Below are positions 1 to 9,783 of a stretch of 64,000 nucleotides of DNA, piece by piece. This stretch comes from an uncultured Pelagibacteraceae bacterium (GTDB taxonomy: Bacteria; Pseudomonadota; Alphaproteobacteria; Pelagibacterales; Pelagibacteraceae): assembly GCA_902582845.1 (NCBI GenBank), contig CACHTQ010000005.1:1-64000 (forward strand). Reading direction: 5' to 3'. Every line of letters begins with the position of its first letter. Positions within the stretch are counted from its first letter, which is position 1. The notes under the pieces are model-generated. The model worked only from the letters and a program-made list of their open reading frames with translations, had not been told where the DNA came from and searched no databases. Both the position numbers and the translations under genes were made by a program.

Positions 1-6
1 TAAATA

Positions 7-3000
7 ATGTTTATTACTGAATTAAGTATTAAAAGACCGACGGTATCTTGGGTTATGTCACTGATACTGATCATATTTGGTTTATTTGTATTTTGGAAAT
101 TGCCCGTTAGAGAATTGCCCAATGGAATTCAACCACCTGTTGTTCAAGTTCAAGTGGACTACAAGTCTGCATCAGCTTCAATAGTAGATCAAGAAGTCAC
201 ACAAGTTGTTGAAGATGTTATTGGTGGGGCAGAGGGTATAAAAAATATAGACTCCAAATCTGAAAATGGAAGAAGTACAATTAATGTCGAGTTTGATACG
301 AGTATTGATCTAGATAATGCTGCCAATGATATAAGAGAAAGAGTTGCAAGAGTTGTGGATAACTTGCCGACAGAGTCAGATCCACCACAAATACTTAAAC
401 GAGCTGCAGGGTTTACAACAACAATGTGGCTGTCATTATCCTCATCTTCATGGAGCGATCTTGAGTTAGGAGATTACGCAGAGAGATATCTTGTAGACCA
501 ATTTTCAAGTGTTAAAAATGTTGGAAGAATAAGGGTTGGTGGATTACGAGAGCTAAGCATTAGAGTTTGGATTGATCCTATTAAACTTGCAGCTAATGAT
601 TTAACTATTAAAGAAGTTGAAATTGCAATTCGTGGAGAAAATGTAAGTTTGCCTGCAGGAACGTTGGAAGCAGATAATATCGACTTAACACTTAATCTAG
701 ATAAATCATACAACGATATTGATACTATAAAACAAATACCCATCAAAAAAACTAGTAATCGTGTAATTGTGTTATCAGATGTAGCAAACATTGAATTCGG
801 TCCAGTATCAGAGAAAACTCTTTTTAAAGCTCAAACTAAAGATCAAATAAATTTGAAAACTGTAGGAATAGGTATCTATGCAAGAAGTGGTGCTTCAACG
901 GTAGAACTTTCAAATGATATCAAAAAAAAAATTGTTGAGGTAAAAAAATCTTTACCAGAAGAATTGGATTTAAGGGTTTCGTTCAATAGAGCTAACTATG
1001 TTGAGGCTGCAATTGAAGAAGTATATAAAACTTTGGTCATTGCGTTTATCTTAGTTGTATTGATAATTTATTTATTTTTAGGGAATTTAAAGGCAGTCAT
1101 CGTACCTGCTATTGCACTACCCGTGAGTTTAATTGCATCCTTTCTAGGCTTATACATATTTGGTCTTTCTATTAATATTTTTGTCCTTTTAAGTTTTATT
1201 TTAGCGATTGGTATAATCACAGACGACTCAGTAATTATGACAGATGCAATATACAGACGAATAGAGAATGGCGAGACCCCACTCGTTGCAGCTTATAAAG
1301 GCTCTAAACAAATTTCTTTTGCTATCATTGCTACAACACTAATTTTAGTAGCAGTTTTCTTACCGTTAATATTCATTGAGGGAATTTCTGGAACATTATT
1401 TAGAGAAACAGCGATTGCATTATCTTTTTCGATTGTGGTTTCTTCTTTTGTTGCATTAACTTTGTCACCAATGCTTGCAAGTAAATTTTTATACAAAAAA
1501 AAATCAAAAAAAATTTTTATTCAAAAATTTGAAAAAATTTTTTCTAACTTCGCAAAATTTTATGAGGAAACTTTAGTAAACGTTATTAATAAAACTAAAA
1601 CTGTAAGTTTTTTTATTTTTTTTATAATAATCGCTTCAGTGCTTTTATTTAGTTTCTCAAAAAAAGAACTTTTGCCTATGGAGGATCGAGGAGCATATCT
1701 AATAATTGGCTCAACTGATGAAGGAAGTTCTTTTGAATATACTCAAGAACAAGCCCAAAAAGTAGAGGCAAGACTTATTCCTTTGCTACAAGCTGAGGAT
1801 AGCCCATATTCAAGATTTATAATGCGTGTTCCAGGATTTGGAAATTCAGCTAATTCATATAATAGTTTTATAATAATCGCTCTCCTTGATGATTGGAAAA
1901 ATCGTAAAAAAGGTCAACAAGTTGTTCTTAGAGAAGCAATTGGGAAAATAGTAACTTTACCCCAAGCCCTAGCTTTTCCTATATCTCCTCAATCTATAAG
2001 AGTATCAAATTACAACAAACCAGTTCAAATGGTCATTTATGGAAATACTTATGAGGAACTTGAGGCGATACAAAAAAAAGTTATACGAACACTCAGATCT
2101 AATAAAAATCTCTCAAGAATTGAGTCTGATTACAATCGAAACAAACCAGAGATAAAATTAATAATAAATAAAAATAAAGCCAAAGATCTAGGTGTCTCAA
2201 CTAAATCAATTGGTGAAACACTTGAAACACTTTATGGGGGTAAAAAAATAACGACTTTTAATAAACTAGGCAAAGAATATCCAATAATCGTTCAACAATA
2301 TTTATCTGATCGACGAAATAAAGAGGGTGTTTCGAAAATATTTGTTCGCTCTGAAACCAATGGAAAATTAATATCTTTAGCAAATCTTGTTAGTTTTAAA
2401 GAAGAAGGTTCAGCAAAAGAACTTGCTAGATATAATAGACAACGGGCTGTAACAATTTCTGCAAATATTAGTGAGGGGTATACATTAACAGAAGCGATTA
2501 AATACTTCGAAAATGTGATGGTTGATTTAGCACCAGAGAACCAAATTACTTGGAAAGGAAAATCAGAGGAAATTAAAGAAACAAGTAATGAATTATTTAT
2601 AATTTTTGCTTTAGCTTTACTAACTGCTTATTTGGTTATGGCTGCAACATTCAACTCATTTGTTCATCCATTTGTTATAATCTTAACTGTGCCTTTGGCT
2701 ATTTTTGGAGGATTAGTGTTTATTTTATTTTTAAATAGCTCAGTAAATATTTTTTCTCAAATTGCGTTAATTATACTAATAGGTATCTCAACTAAGAATA
2801 GTATTTTAATTGTAGATTACGCAAACCAAATTAGATCTAGTGGAAAAACTATTGAATTAGCTGTTAAAGAAGCATGCGCTGTTCGGTTTAGACCAATTAT
2901 AATGACATCACTAAGTACGATGATTGCAATGATGCCTTTAGTGATTGGAAATTTTGGCCCAGGTGCAGGAGAGGGTTCAAGATTAGCAGTTGGTTCTACA

Positions 3001-3135
3001 ATATTAGGAGGGATGATTATTTCAACTTTCTTTACTTTATATGTCACTCCATCAATGTATCTCGCATTAGCAAAAAATACTAAAAGGATTGATATAGTTG
3101 ACTTAGAACTAAAAAAAGAATTGTCTAAAAAATAA
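7..3135 (+). CDS. RND-family (HAE1/AcrB-like) efflux pump inner-membrane subunit
   Basis: This is a proton-driven RND transporter that would pair with a periplasmic adaptor and an outer-membrane channel to export hydrophobic compounds. The 1042-residue length is normal for the AcrB/MexB group. A first membrane helix lies at about residues 12-30, followed by a large periplasmic loop, a helix block at about 335-500, a second periplasmic loop and a final helix block at about 860-1020. The proton-relay residues are present: the Asp pair D406-D407 in helix 4 and Lys930 in an S-T-K-N-S motif, matching D407/D408/K940 of AcrB. The adaptor gene is expected just upstream, outside the window; the bases before the start (TAA at 1-3) may be its stop codon. 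The substrate cannot be deduced. The 3' end overlaps the convergent transglycosylase gene by 11 bp. Confidence 0.9.
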   Translation: MFITELSIKRPTVSWVMSLILIIFGLFVFWKLPVRELPNGIQPPVVQVQVDYKSASASIVDQEVTQVVEDVIGGAEGIKNIDSKSENGRSTINVEFDTSIDLDNAANDIRERVARVVDNLPTESDPPQILKRAAGFTTTMWLSLSSSSWSDLELGDYAERYLVDQFSSVKNVGRIRVGGLRELSIRVWIDPIKLAANDLTIKEVEIAIRGENVSLPAGTLEADNIDLTLNLDKSYNDIDTIKQIPIKKTSNRVIVLSDVANIEFGPVSEKTLFKAQTKDQINLKTVGIGIYARSGASTVELSNDIKKKIVEVKKSLPEELDLRVSFNRANYVEAAIEEVYKTLVIAFILVVLIIYLFLGNLKAVIVPAIALPVSLIASFLGLYIFGLSINIFVLLSFILAIGIITDDSVIMTDAIYRRIENGETPLVAAYKGSKQISFAIIATTLILVAVFLPLIFIEGISGTLFRETAIALSFSIVVSSFVALTLSPMLASKFLYKKKSKKIFIQKFEKIFSNFAKFYEETLVNVINKTKTVSFFIFFIIIASVLLFSFSKKELLPMEDRGAYLIIGSTDEGSSFEYTQEQAQKVEARLIPLLQAEDSPYSRFIMRVPGFGNSANSYNSFIIIALLDDWKNRKKGQQVVLREAIGKIVTLPQALAFPISPQSIRVSNYNKPVQMVIYGNTYEELEAIQKKVIRTLRSNKNLSRIESDYNRNKPEIKLIINKNKAKDLGVSTKSIGETLETLYGGKKITTFNKLGKEYPIIVQQYLSDRRNKEGVSKIFVRSETNGKLISLANLVSFKEEGSAKELARYNRQRAVTISANISEGYTLTEAIKYFENVMVDLAPENQITWKGKSEEIKETSNELFIIFALALLTAYLVMAATFNSFVHPFVIILTVPLAIFGGLVFILFLNSSVNIFSQIALIILIGISTKNSILIVDYANQIRSSGKTIELAVKEACAVRFRPIIMTSLSTMIAMMPLVIGNFGPGAGEGSRLAVGSTILGGMIISTFFTLYVTPSMYLALAKNTKRIDIVDLELKKELSKK

Positions 3136-3724
3136 TATATTTTTTTCTATTTAATTTACTTTTACATTTCAATAATTGATTTTTGTATTTATTAGATTGT
3201 CTCTCAACTTTTTTAGCTAGTCCAATTACTTTTTTATTTTTTTTATAATTTTTATAATTTCCCCATCCTTCGTGATATGCAAGATACTGTTTGAAAGCAT
3301 CTTTCTTTGATATCTTTAAAATGTTTTCTGATTTATTTGTATACCATCCAATGAAGTCCACACTGTCTTTAAATCTTGCTCGTGTTGCTAATTTATTACC
3401 AGTTTCTTTTTTATATTGCTCCCAAGTTCCTTTAATTGCTTGTGAATAACCAAAAGAACTAGAAGGTCGTTTATAAGGTATCACTTTAAAAATTTTTTGT
3501 CTTGCCGGTTTAGCAAGCCAATCAAAATCAGACTCCATTTTTATTATTGCTAATTGAATATAGATTGGTGTGCCCCACTTTTGCTCAACTTTTTTTGTAT
3601 GTTTATACCATAGATATCTTTCACTAAAAATTGAACAACTGCTAGAAGTGTTTGATGGAATTGATGAGCAGCCGATTGTAAAAAAATAAATAAAAATTAA
3701 TAATTTATTTTTTAAATCTACCAT
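3125..3724 (-). CDS. Lytic transglycosylase-like (SLT domain) lipoprotein
   Basis: A short N-terminal hydrophobic segment (residues 7-18) ends in an approximate lipobox with Cys19, so the protein is probably a periplasm-facing lipoprotein. The rest, about residues 45-180, resembles the SLT/lysozyme-like fold. It has a K-M-E-S motif whose Glu64 fits the single catalytic acid of lytic transglycosylases, then an S-F-G-Y-S-Q segment and a Y-H-E-G-W-G segment typical of the family. It probably cleaves peptidoglycan glycan strands, but the exact bond and role are unknown. At 199 residues it is a minimal version. Its start overlaps the upstream VanZ-like gene by 20 bp, so the two are probably co-transcribed. 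Confidence 0.7.
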   Translation of the reverse strand: MVDLKNKLLIFIYFFTIGCSSIPSNTSSSCSIFSERYLWYKHTKKVEQKWGTPIYIQLAIIKMESDFDWLAKPARQKIFKVIPYKRPSSSFGYSQAIKGTWEQYKKETGNKLATRARFKDSVDFIGWYTNKSENILKISKKDAFKQYLAYHEGWGNYKNYKKNKKVIGLAKKVERQSNKYKNQLLKCKSKLNRKKYIIF

Positions 3725-4100
3725 ATTTATTTATAAAATTATTAAGAAGAATTACAACAATAACACCTAATAAATTTCCAAATAAATCAGACCATTGAAA
3801 AGTTCTTTCAGGTATAAATAGGTGAAAAATTTCAAGCGTGATAGAAAGAAAAATTAAATATAATAGTAATAAGATAATTTTCTTGGAATTAGCAAAAGTT
3901 AAAAAACCAATAATTGAAATTAATACAAATACATAAAAATGATTTGATGATATAATAAAATCTGGTGTTATTTGAGGTTGTATACTTTTATTGTCATAAA
4001 TTATCCAGCCTAATAGACTTCCAGGATATAGATATAAAATAATTAAAAGGATATTAATTATATAAAATATTACTTTATATGTAGAAAAAACTTTTGACAT
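3705..4100 (-). CDS. VanZ-like family membrane protein
   Basis: This 131-residue protein has four predicted membrane segments (about 7-27, 47-63, 70-88 and 108-125) and the family signature between helices 3 and 4: a short E-R-T-F-Q-W-S-D-L-F-G-N-L-L-G stretch at about residues 97-111. VanZ-like proteins are common small membrane proteins. The founding member affects teicoplanin resistance, but the biochemical function of most is unknown. The gene runs into the transglycosylase-like gene and is divergent from gpmA, 44 bp away. A cell-envelope role is plausible from the neighbour but not shown. Confidence 0.6.
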   Translation of the reverse strand: MSKVFSTYKVIFYIINILLIILYLYPGSLLGWIIYDNKSIQPQITPDFIISSNHFYVFVLISIIGFLTFANSKKIILLLLYLIFLSITLEIFHLFIPERTFQWSDLFGNLLGVIVVILLNNFINKYGRFKK

Positions 4101-4144
4101 TTAGTTAAATGGTTTTTTTATAAATAATTTTTAGAGATGACAAG

Positions 4145-4858
4145 ATGAGTTTTTTAATATTAGTAAGACATGGTCAGAGTATTTGGAATCTTGAAAAAAG
4201 ATTCACTGGTTGGGTTGATGTAGATCTTACAGATCAAGGAAAAATAGAAGCAGAGAAAGCTGGTTTACTTATCAAAAATCAAAATATAAATATAGATTTT
4301 TATTATTCCTCGTTTCAAGTGAGGGCAAACAATACTCTTAAAATAATACAAAAAGTATTAAAATCAAAAAAGAATTTTGAAAGAGCGTGGCAGCTAAACG
4401 AAAGACACTATGGTGAGCTTACAGGGTTGAATAAGATTGAGACAGCAAAAAAAATTGGTGAAGATAAAGTTTTTGAATTTCGAAGGTCTTGGGATATCAA
4501 ACCTGGAAAACTAAGGAGAGACAGCTCTTATCATCCGCTAAATATTAAAATATATGAGAAAATCCCTAAAGAGCTCATTCCTGACACAGAGTCTTTAAAA
4601 GACGTATACAACAGAGTTTTAGAGTATTTCAAAAATGAGATACAGCCTAAACTAATAAATAAAAACATATTAATTACAGCTCATGGAAACTCCATAAGAG
4701 CTTTATGTAAATATCTGCTCAATTTAGATAACAATCAAATCACAAGTTTAGAAATTCCAACGGGAAATCCCTTAATAATCAATTTCGGTGAAAATTTGAA
4801 AATAAATGAATGTAAATATCTAGATAAAGAGAGATCTAAGAACCTTTTAGTTTTTTAA
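4145..4858 (+). CDS. gpmA: 2,3-bisphosphoglycerate-dependent phosphoglycerate mutase
   Basis: This enzyme interconverts 3-phosphoglycerate and 2-phosphoglycerate in lower glycolysis and gluconeogenesis. The family motif R-H-G-Q-S-x-W-N lies at residues 8-15 with phospho-acceptor His9. F-T-G-W-x-D-V-x-L follows directly, E-R-H-Y-G lies near residue 85, and the second catalytic histidine is His180 in T-A-H-G-N-S. The length of 237 residues is close to bacterial GpmA (about 230-250). The gene stands alone on its strand, and its last 23 bp overlap the convergent nucleotidyltransferase gene, so there is no room for a separate terminator. Confidence 0.92.
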   Translation: MSFLILVRHGQSIWNLEKRFTGWVDVDLTDQGKIEAEKAGLLIKNQNINIDFYYSSFQVRANNTLKIIQKVLKSKKNFERAWQLNERHYGELTGLNKIETAKKIGEDKVFEFRRSWDIKPGKLRRDSSYHPLNIKIYEKIPKELIPDTESLKDVYNRVLEYFKNEIQPKLINKNILITAHGNSIRALCKYLLNLDNNQITSLEIPTGNPLIINFGENLKINECKYLDKERSKNLLVF

Positions 4859-5525
4859 AAATTTCTAAGTTCGTTAAATGGTGAAATTTATTGGTGCTCT
4901 CAAATCCATTTAACTGTTGTTTCATCAATAATTTATTCCAGATTTTAGCAATTGAGAAGTTTTCCACTTCATATTCATTAAATAAGTTTTTATTCAAAAT
5001 TTGACAACCAGTATATATAAAGTTTTTTTCAAAACTTTGTTTAATTATATTATCTTCTAAATCAAAATCGCCCTTTAGATTATTATCAAAACTTAGTTTT
5101 TTATTAACTAATAAAAGAATATTATTTAATTTATTTTGAAAATAATATTTTTGCATATCATTAATTTCACTCACATGATTTTCATTCCAAATAGTGTCAG
5201 GATTAAAAACAAAAAAATCTTCACAATCTGAGTGGTTGATCAAATTTAAAATTCCTCCACCAGTATCTAAGATTTCTTTACCGTCCTCTATAATTTTTAT
5301 TTTTACTGAAAAATTTTTATTTTTAAAAAAGTCAATAATTTGGTCACTTAAATAAAAAGTATTTAAAAAAATATTTTCGACTTTTAATTTTATAACGGTA
5401 TTAATACAATCCTCTAAAATTGTTTGATTTTTGATTTGAAGTAATGGTTTGGGTTTTTCAAGTGTTAAAGGATTTAGTCTTTTGCCAAATCCAGCGCAGA
5501 GAATAAAAGCGTTATTAATTTTCAT
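4836..5525 (-). CDS. murU: MurU-type sugar-1-phosphate nucleotidyltransferase (peptidoglycan recycling)
   Basis: This protein has the sugar nucleotidyltransferase fold. The nucleotide-binding signature spans residues 8-28 (C-A-G-x-G-K-R-L-x-P-L-T then E-K-P-K-P-L), and a D-T-G-G-G motif lies near residue 87. In Pseudomonas and many alphaproteobacteria, MurU is encoded next to the kinase AmgK. It converts MurNAc-alpha-1-phosphate to UDP-MurNAc, salvaging cell-wall sugar and bypassing the fosfomycin-sensitive de novo steps. The gene directly follows a kinase matching AmgK with a 4-bp overlap, which is the main argument for MurU over another sugar nucleotidyltransferase. At 229 residues the length fits. 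Confidence 0.75.
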   Translation of the reverse strand: MKINNAFILCAGFGKRLNPLTLEKPKPLLQIKNQTILEDCINTVIKLKVENIFLNTFYLSDQIIDFFKNKNFSVKIKIIEDGKEILDTGGGILNLINHSDCEDFFVFNPDTIWNENHVSEINDMQKYYFQNKLNNILLLVNKKLSFDNNLKGDFDLEDNIIKQSFEKNFIYTGCQILNKNLFNEYEVENFSIAKIWNKLLMKQQLNGFESTNKFHHLTNLEIFKKLKGS

Positions 5526-6460
5526 AAATTTTTTTTAAAATTATTATTTAGTAATTTTTTTAAATCTAAGAAAATTTCATTTTCATTGATTCTTAAAGAA
5601 ATCAATTCCCACGCATAAGGTATTAATTTAAGATAATTCTTTTTTTTATCTCGGATTGCCAGACGTGTAAATATTCCAATTATTTTCAGGTTTCTTAAAA
5701 TAGATAAAATTTCAAAATCATTTTTTATTTTTTTCTTATCAATTTTTTTTTGATTACTTATATAAAAATTAAAAATCTTTTTTTTTAGAACTTTTGAGGT
5801 TCTTAATCTTACATCATCAACTAAAGAAGCTAAATCATAAGCTCTATTTCCTATTAAAGCATCTTGACTATCAATTACACCTATTCTGTTATTAACAAGC
5901 ATTAAATTTGATACATGAAAATCCCTATGAACAAATACATTTTTTTTCATCTTAAGACATGAAGATAAAGTTTTAATTATTTTTTTAAACTTTTTATTAA
6001 AGTCTTGTCTCTTATTTTTTGACAAATTTTTTTTCACATACCACTCACAAAATAAATTAGCTTCCTGAATTAATATTTCATTTTTATAATCAGGTATTCG
6101 ATAATATTTATTTCTAAAATTTCTTATTTTTTTATCTTTAATTGACTGTATTTGATTAAGCAATTTTATTACATCTTTAAAATATAATAATTTTTTATTT
6201 TTACTTTTCTTTAAAATTTGAAAAATTGTCTTGTTTCCAAAATCCTCAACCTCAATATAATTATTCTTATAATTCTCTTGATACAATTTTGGAGCTAGAA
6301 CTTTGTTTTTATTTAAAATCCTGCTAATTGCATCATAAACAAGAAGATTTTTAAATTTGTCCTTTTTTGCTTGAATAACAATAGAATTACCACAATTAGA
6401 TTTTTTTCTAAAAAACTTTCTATGTGAAGCGTCTCCTTTTAATTTTTTAAGATTTTGCAT
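5522..6460 (-). CDS. amgK: AmgK-type anomeric MurNAc/GlcNAc kinase (aminoglycoside phosphotransferase fold)
   Basis: This 312-residue protein has the aminoglycoside phosphotransferase/choline kinase fold. The N-terminus carries the G-D-A-S-x-R-K-F-x-R motif typical of AmgK, the catalytic loop H-R-D-F-H-x-S-N-L begins at His178, and the metal-binding D-S-Q-D-A follows about 20 residues later. Known AmgK phosphorylates the anomeric carbon of MurNAc so that MurU can make UDP-MurNAc. The gene sits between tsaE and the nucleotidyltransferase, the usual alphaproteobacterial order. The protein is unusually rich in lysine and asparagine, in keeping with AT-rich coding. Specificity is inferred from motif and context. 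Confidence 0.75.
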   Translation of the reverse strand: MQNLKKLKGDASHRKFFRKKSNCGNSIVIQAKKDKFKNLLVYDAISRILNKNKVLAPKLYQENYKNNYIEVEDFGNKTIFQILKKSKNKKLLYFKDVIKLLNQIQSIKDKKIRNFRNKYYRIPDYKNEILIQEANLFCEWYVKKNLSKNKRQDFNKKFKKIIKTLSSCLKMKKNVFVHRDFHVSNLMLVNNRIGVIDSQDALIGNRAYDLASLVDDVRLRTSKVLKKKIFNFYISNQKKIDKKKIKNDFEILSILRNLKIIGIFTRLAIRDKKKNYLKLIPYAWELISLRINENEIFLDLKKLLNNNFKKNL

Positions 6461-6470
6461 TTATCTATAA

Positions 6471-6926
6471 TTACAAATTTAAACCCTTAATTTTTAATAT
6501 TCGTTTCTTGTAATCATTTCCATATTCAAAATTTAATTCTATCAAATTTTTTGGTTTTGGTTTTATTTTTTGCGGCCATTCAATTAATGTAATAGCATTA
6601 GTAATATCGTCGAATAATCCTAAATTGTGAATTTCATCTAAACTATTTATTCTAAATAAATCATAATGATTAATTTTGATTTGTTTAATTTGATACTCAT
6701 TTAATAAATTGAATGTAGGACTTGTTACTTCAGTTATTTTAAGTCCATTTTGTTTTTGAAAATTGTTGATTAAATATCTAATAAAAGTAGTTTTTCCGAC
6801 ACCCATCTCACCCACAAGAAAAACTACATGTCCTAATTTCAATTTCTTTGAAATCTTCTCAGCTAATTCCTCTGTTTTTTTTTCTGAAGATAAATTGATA
6901 AAATCACTTTTAGTAGCGATAGGCAT
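6471..6926 (-). CDS. tsaE: TsaE, ATPase for tRNA threonylcarbamoyladenosine (t6A37) synthesis
   Basis: TsaE is a small ATPase needed with TsaB, TsaC and TsaD for t6A modification of ANN-decoding tRNAs. This 151-residue protein has a Walker A loop G-E-M-G-V-G-K-T-T at residues 39-47, the T-S-P-T-F motif near residue 90 and the H-Y-D-L-F-R segment near residue 110, all diagnostic of the family. The length is normal. Its start lies within the 3' end of ahcY (17-bp overlap) and it is followed by amgK after 10 bp, so translation is probably coupled across an ahcY-tsaE-amgK-murU transcript. Confidence 0.9.
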   Translation of the reverse strand: MPIATKSDFINLSSEKKTEELAEKISKKLKLGHVVFLVGEMGVGKTTFIRYLINNFQKQNGLKITEVTSPTFNLLNEYQIKQIKINHYDLFRINSLDEIHNLGLFDDITNAITLIEWPQKIKPKPKNLIELNFEYGNDYKKRILKIKGLNL

Positions 6927-8196
6927 TAGGTTTGAAAGGTCCCTCTACCCCTACACTGATATAATCTGCTTGATCTTTAGAAAGTTTAGTTAATTTAGCA
7001 CCAACTTTTTTAAGATGAAGTGTAGCTACTTTCTCATCTAAATGTTTTGGTAAAACATAAACTTTGTTTTCATAATTTTTATGATTATTCCATAGTTCTA
7101 TTTGAGCAATAACTTGATTTGTGAAAGAAGCGCTCATTACAAAACTTGGATGCCCTGTAGCACAACCCAAATTTACTAATCTACCCTCTGCCAATAAAAT
7201 TATTCTTTTTTTGCTAGGTAGTTCAATTTCATGTACTTGGGGTTTTACTTCAGTCCATTTATAATTTTTCAAAGCTTCAACCTGGATTTCATTATCGAAA
7301 TGTCCGATATTACATAAGATTGCTCTATCCTTCATATCTCTCATATGGTCAGCTGTAACAATATCTTTATTACCAGTTGCAGTTACAACAATATCTGCTT
7401 TACTAATAGCTTCATCCATTAAAACAACTTCGTAACCTTCCATTGCAGCTTGCAATGCGCATATTGGATCTGCTTCGGTAACCAACACACGAGCCCCACT
7501 CTGCCTTAATGATGCAGCACTTCCTTTTCCAACATCACCAAAGCCTGCAACAATTGCAATTTTTCCTGACATCATTACATCAGTGGCTCTTCTAATTCCA
7601 TCAACTAAACTTTCTCTACACCCATATAAATTATCAAATTTTGATTTGGTAACAGAATCATTCACATTTATTGCTGGAACCAACAAAGAATTTTCTTTTT
7701 CCATCTTATTCAAAGCTTTTATCCCTGTAGTTGTCTCTTCCGAAACTCCTTTCACATCTTTTAATAAATCTTTATATTCATTGTGCATCATTGCTGTTAG
7801 ATCCCCACCGTCGTCTAAAAGCATATTAGGTTTCCAACTTTTCTTACCTTCAATGGTTTGTTTTATACACCAAACATATTCCTCCTCCGTTTCTCCCTTC
7901 CACGCATAAACTGGAATACCAGCTTTTGCTATTGCTGCTGCTGCATGGTCTTGAGTAGAAAAAATGTTACAAGATGACCATCTTACTTCTGCACCTAAAT
8001 CTACTAAGGTTTCAATTAATACTGCTGTTTGTATTGTCATGTGCAAACAACCTATAATTTTTGCACCCTTTAAAGGAGATTTTCCAGCGTACTCCTCCCT
8101 CAAAGCCATAAGTCCTGGCATTTCACTTTCAGCAATTGAAATTTCTTTTCTTCCAAATTCTGCTTGTGATAAATCTCTTACTTTATAATCTTCCAT
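6910..8196 (-). CDS. ahcY: S-adenosyl-L-homocysteine hydrolase
   Basis: This enzyme reversibly hydrolyses S-adenosylhomocysteine to adenosine and homocysteine, closing the activated-methyl cycle. The 428 residues contain the NAD-binding loop G-F-G-D-V-G-K-G at 218-225, the D-D-G-G-D-L-T segment near 128-134 and the C-terminal K-P-N-A-Y-R-Y tail, all hallmarks of the family. The long insertion seen in some bacterial homologues is absent. It lies 45 bp after chvG and overlaps tsaE. It fits the window's methyl and sulfur theme (dmdA, metX, metW). A weak promoter-like pair lies just upstream. Confidence 0.96.
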   Translation of the reverse strand: MEDYKVRDLSQAEFGRKEISIAESEMPGLMALREEYAGKSPLKGAKIIGCLHMTIQTAVLIETLVDLGAEVRWSSCNIFSTQDHAAAAIAKAGIPVYAWKGETEEEYVWCIKQTIEGKKSWKPNMLLDDGGDLTAMMHNEYKDLLKDVKGVSEETTTGIKALNKMEKENSLLVPAINVNDSVTKSKFDNLYGCRESLVDGIRRATDVMMSGKIAIVAGFGDVGKGSAASLRQSGARVLVTEADPICALQAAMEGYEVVLMDEAISKADIVVTATGNKDIVTADHMRDMKDRAILCNIGHFDNEIQVEALKNYKWTEVKPQVHEIELPSKKRIILLAEGRLVNLGCATGHPSFVMSASFTNQVIAQIELWNNHKNYENKVYVLPKHLDEKVATLHLKKVGAKLTKLSKDQADYISVGVEGPFKPNAYRY

Positions 8197-8203
8197 CGTG
8201 GCT

Positions 8204-8232
8204 CTTCTAACAATTAAAAATTAATTAATCAA
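8204..8232 (-). promoter_or_regulatory. Possible sigma70-type promoter for ahcY
   Basis: On the minus strand TTGATT (8232-8227) and TAGAAG (8209-8204) are 17 bp apart in the short chvG-ahcY gap. Each matches the consensus at 4 of 6 positions. The start codon is only 7 bp past the -10, so a transcript from here would be nearly leaderless. The same purine-rich bases could instead serve as a Shine-Dalgarno sequence for a transcript coming from chvG. This is a weak call in very AT-rich DNA. Confidence 0.25.
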
Positions 8233-8241
8233 TAAAACTCT

Positions 8242-9783
8242 TTAAACTTTTGGAAATTCTATTTCCATACTCGCCCCTTTTTTATCTTCTCTATTAGTTG
8301 CTTTGATTGTGGCATTATGTAAATCAACTAAATTTTTTACTATATTCAACCCTAACCCAGAATGCTGTCCAAATTTATCTGGTCTGTTACTGTAGAATCT
8401 TCTAAATATTTTATTCGTATCTTTCTCTTTGAAACCCTGTCCCTCATCTAATATTTTTATGTATACTTTATTATCCTCTGATTTAGAAACTTGCACAACT
8501 ACATCTTTGTTATCATCACTAAAAGAAATCGCATTATCTAAAAGGTTTGCAATGATTTGTTCAATTCTGTTTTCGATTCCATAAATTAAATATTTATTTT
8601 TACCATCATTTTCATAAGAAATATTAATTCCTCTTTTTAATTTATAAATACTATTAAAATCATCTACTACAGACTTAATTATTGGCTCAATATCTAATTT
8701 TTTAATTTTTTCTTTACTTAGTGCAACTTCATCTTTTAACATTTGTGAGTAATCAGTAATCAATCTCTCAATTCTTTGCACATCATGACTTAAAATATTT
8801 ATCAATTTAAGTCTTTGTTCAGAGTCTTGTGCATCGTGTAAAATTTCAGACGCACTTTTTAATGATGCCAGTGGATTGCGAATTTCATGTACAAGATCAG
8901 TTGAAAAATTTTCTGCATGTGAAATTCTTTTTTGTAATTCTAAAGTCATATCATCCAAAGAATTAGAGAGTAAACCAAGCTCATCATTTCTTAATTTTAA
9001 TGTATCTATATTTGTTTTTTTTGTATCTTTATTTTTTATGATTTTGGTATAACTGACTAAATTTTTGATTGGTTTTAAAAAATATCGATTTAAAACAAAT
9101 GAAAAAATCAATATTACAATTCCAACTGCAATTGCAGTCCTAATTACAAAAGTTTTTCTCTCGTCTATGGCAGCTTTAATGTCATTAGCATTTTCTGTTA
9201 TTGCTAAATATCCTATATTTTCTCCATCTTTCATAACATTCTTAATGGTAGTTAACTTAAATTTATCAAATTCTTCCTCAGTAAATGTAAAAGGAATTCC
9301 AAAATTTTTAGACGTTGCATAATTTAATAGAACATCATTCAAAGATACATTATTTTCATTTCCAATATCTATATTTTTTTCTTCAGTGATTTTTTTTGTT
9401 GTTGTTGAATCCAACACCTCTAGCTCAATTGTATCCAACCTTTGTGAAAACGATCTTGGATCTAAGTCTAATGTATCAGTATCTCCTATTAGATTGAGTT
9501 TATTATCAAAAAATATTACCCTATCCAAATTCTGAAAAAGAAATCTTGTTGAAAACAAAAATTTTCTAATATCTTTTTCAATAAATTTTACATTTAATCT
9601 TGTTAAATTATCAATTGTATTATTGATTACCTCGATATGATTTGAGGATTTTTTTTTGATTAAATTTGGTTGGACATTTTTTAAATAAACAAATGTGAAC
9701 AGGCCTATTATTGTAAAAAAAATAGAATTTATGAATAAAAATTTTTTTAAAATTGATAAGTTTTTAAGAAAATTGCTGAGCAT
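8242..9783 (-). CDS. chvG: ChvG-type sensor histidine kinase
   Basis: This is a membrane sensor kinase of 513 residues. Helix 1 lies at about 13-33, a periplasmic sensor region follows to about 210, and helix 2 lies at about 213-232. After that come a HAMP region, a HisKA domain with H-E-I-R-N-P and phospho-acceptor His299, and a HATPase domain with N-L-L-D-N-A, D-E-G-Q-G-F and G-L-G-L-N motifs. The adjacent regulator is clearly ChvI-like, so this is the partner ChvG. In Rhizobiales the pair responds to acid and envelope stress; whether that holds here is unknown. Its start overlaps the chvI stop by one base. Confidence 0.85.
   Translation of the reverse strand: MLSNFLKNLSILKKFLFINSIFFTIIGLFTFVYLKNVQPNLIKKKSSNHIEVINNTIDNLTRLNVKFIEKDIRKFLFSTRFLFQNLDRVIFFDNKLNLIGDTDTLDLDPRSFSQRLDTIELEVLDSTTTKKITEEKNIDIGNENNVSLNDVLLNYATSKNFGIPFTFTEEEFDKFKLTTIKNVMKDGENIGYLAITENANDIKAAIDERKTFVIRTAIAVGIVILIFSFVLNRYFLKPIKNLVSYTKIIKNKDTKKTNIDTLKLRNDELGLLSNSLDDMTLELQKRISHAENFSTDLVHEIRNPLASLKSASEILHDAQDSEQRLKLINILSHDVQRIERLITDYSQMLKDEVALSKEKIKKLDIEPIIKSVVDDFNSIYKLKRGINISYENDGKNKYLIYGIENRIEQIIANLLDNAISFSDDNKDVVVQVSKSEDNKVYIKILDEGQGFKEKDTNKIFRRFYSNRPDKFGQHSGLGLNIVKNLVDLHNATIKATNREDKKGASMEIEFPKV

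Noticed and set aside
474-791. 105-residue open frame opposite the RND pump
   Set aside because: Antisense to strongly conserved pump sequence, with no domain and no promoter; treated as a shadow frame.
1498-1560. Poly-A-rich stretch in the RND gene as a possible frameshift or slippage site
   Set aside because: The reading frame is continuous and the surrounding membrane and loop pattern is normal; such A-runs encode lysines throughout this window.
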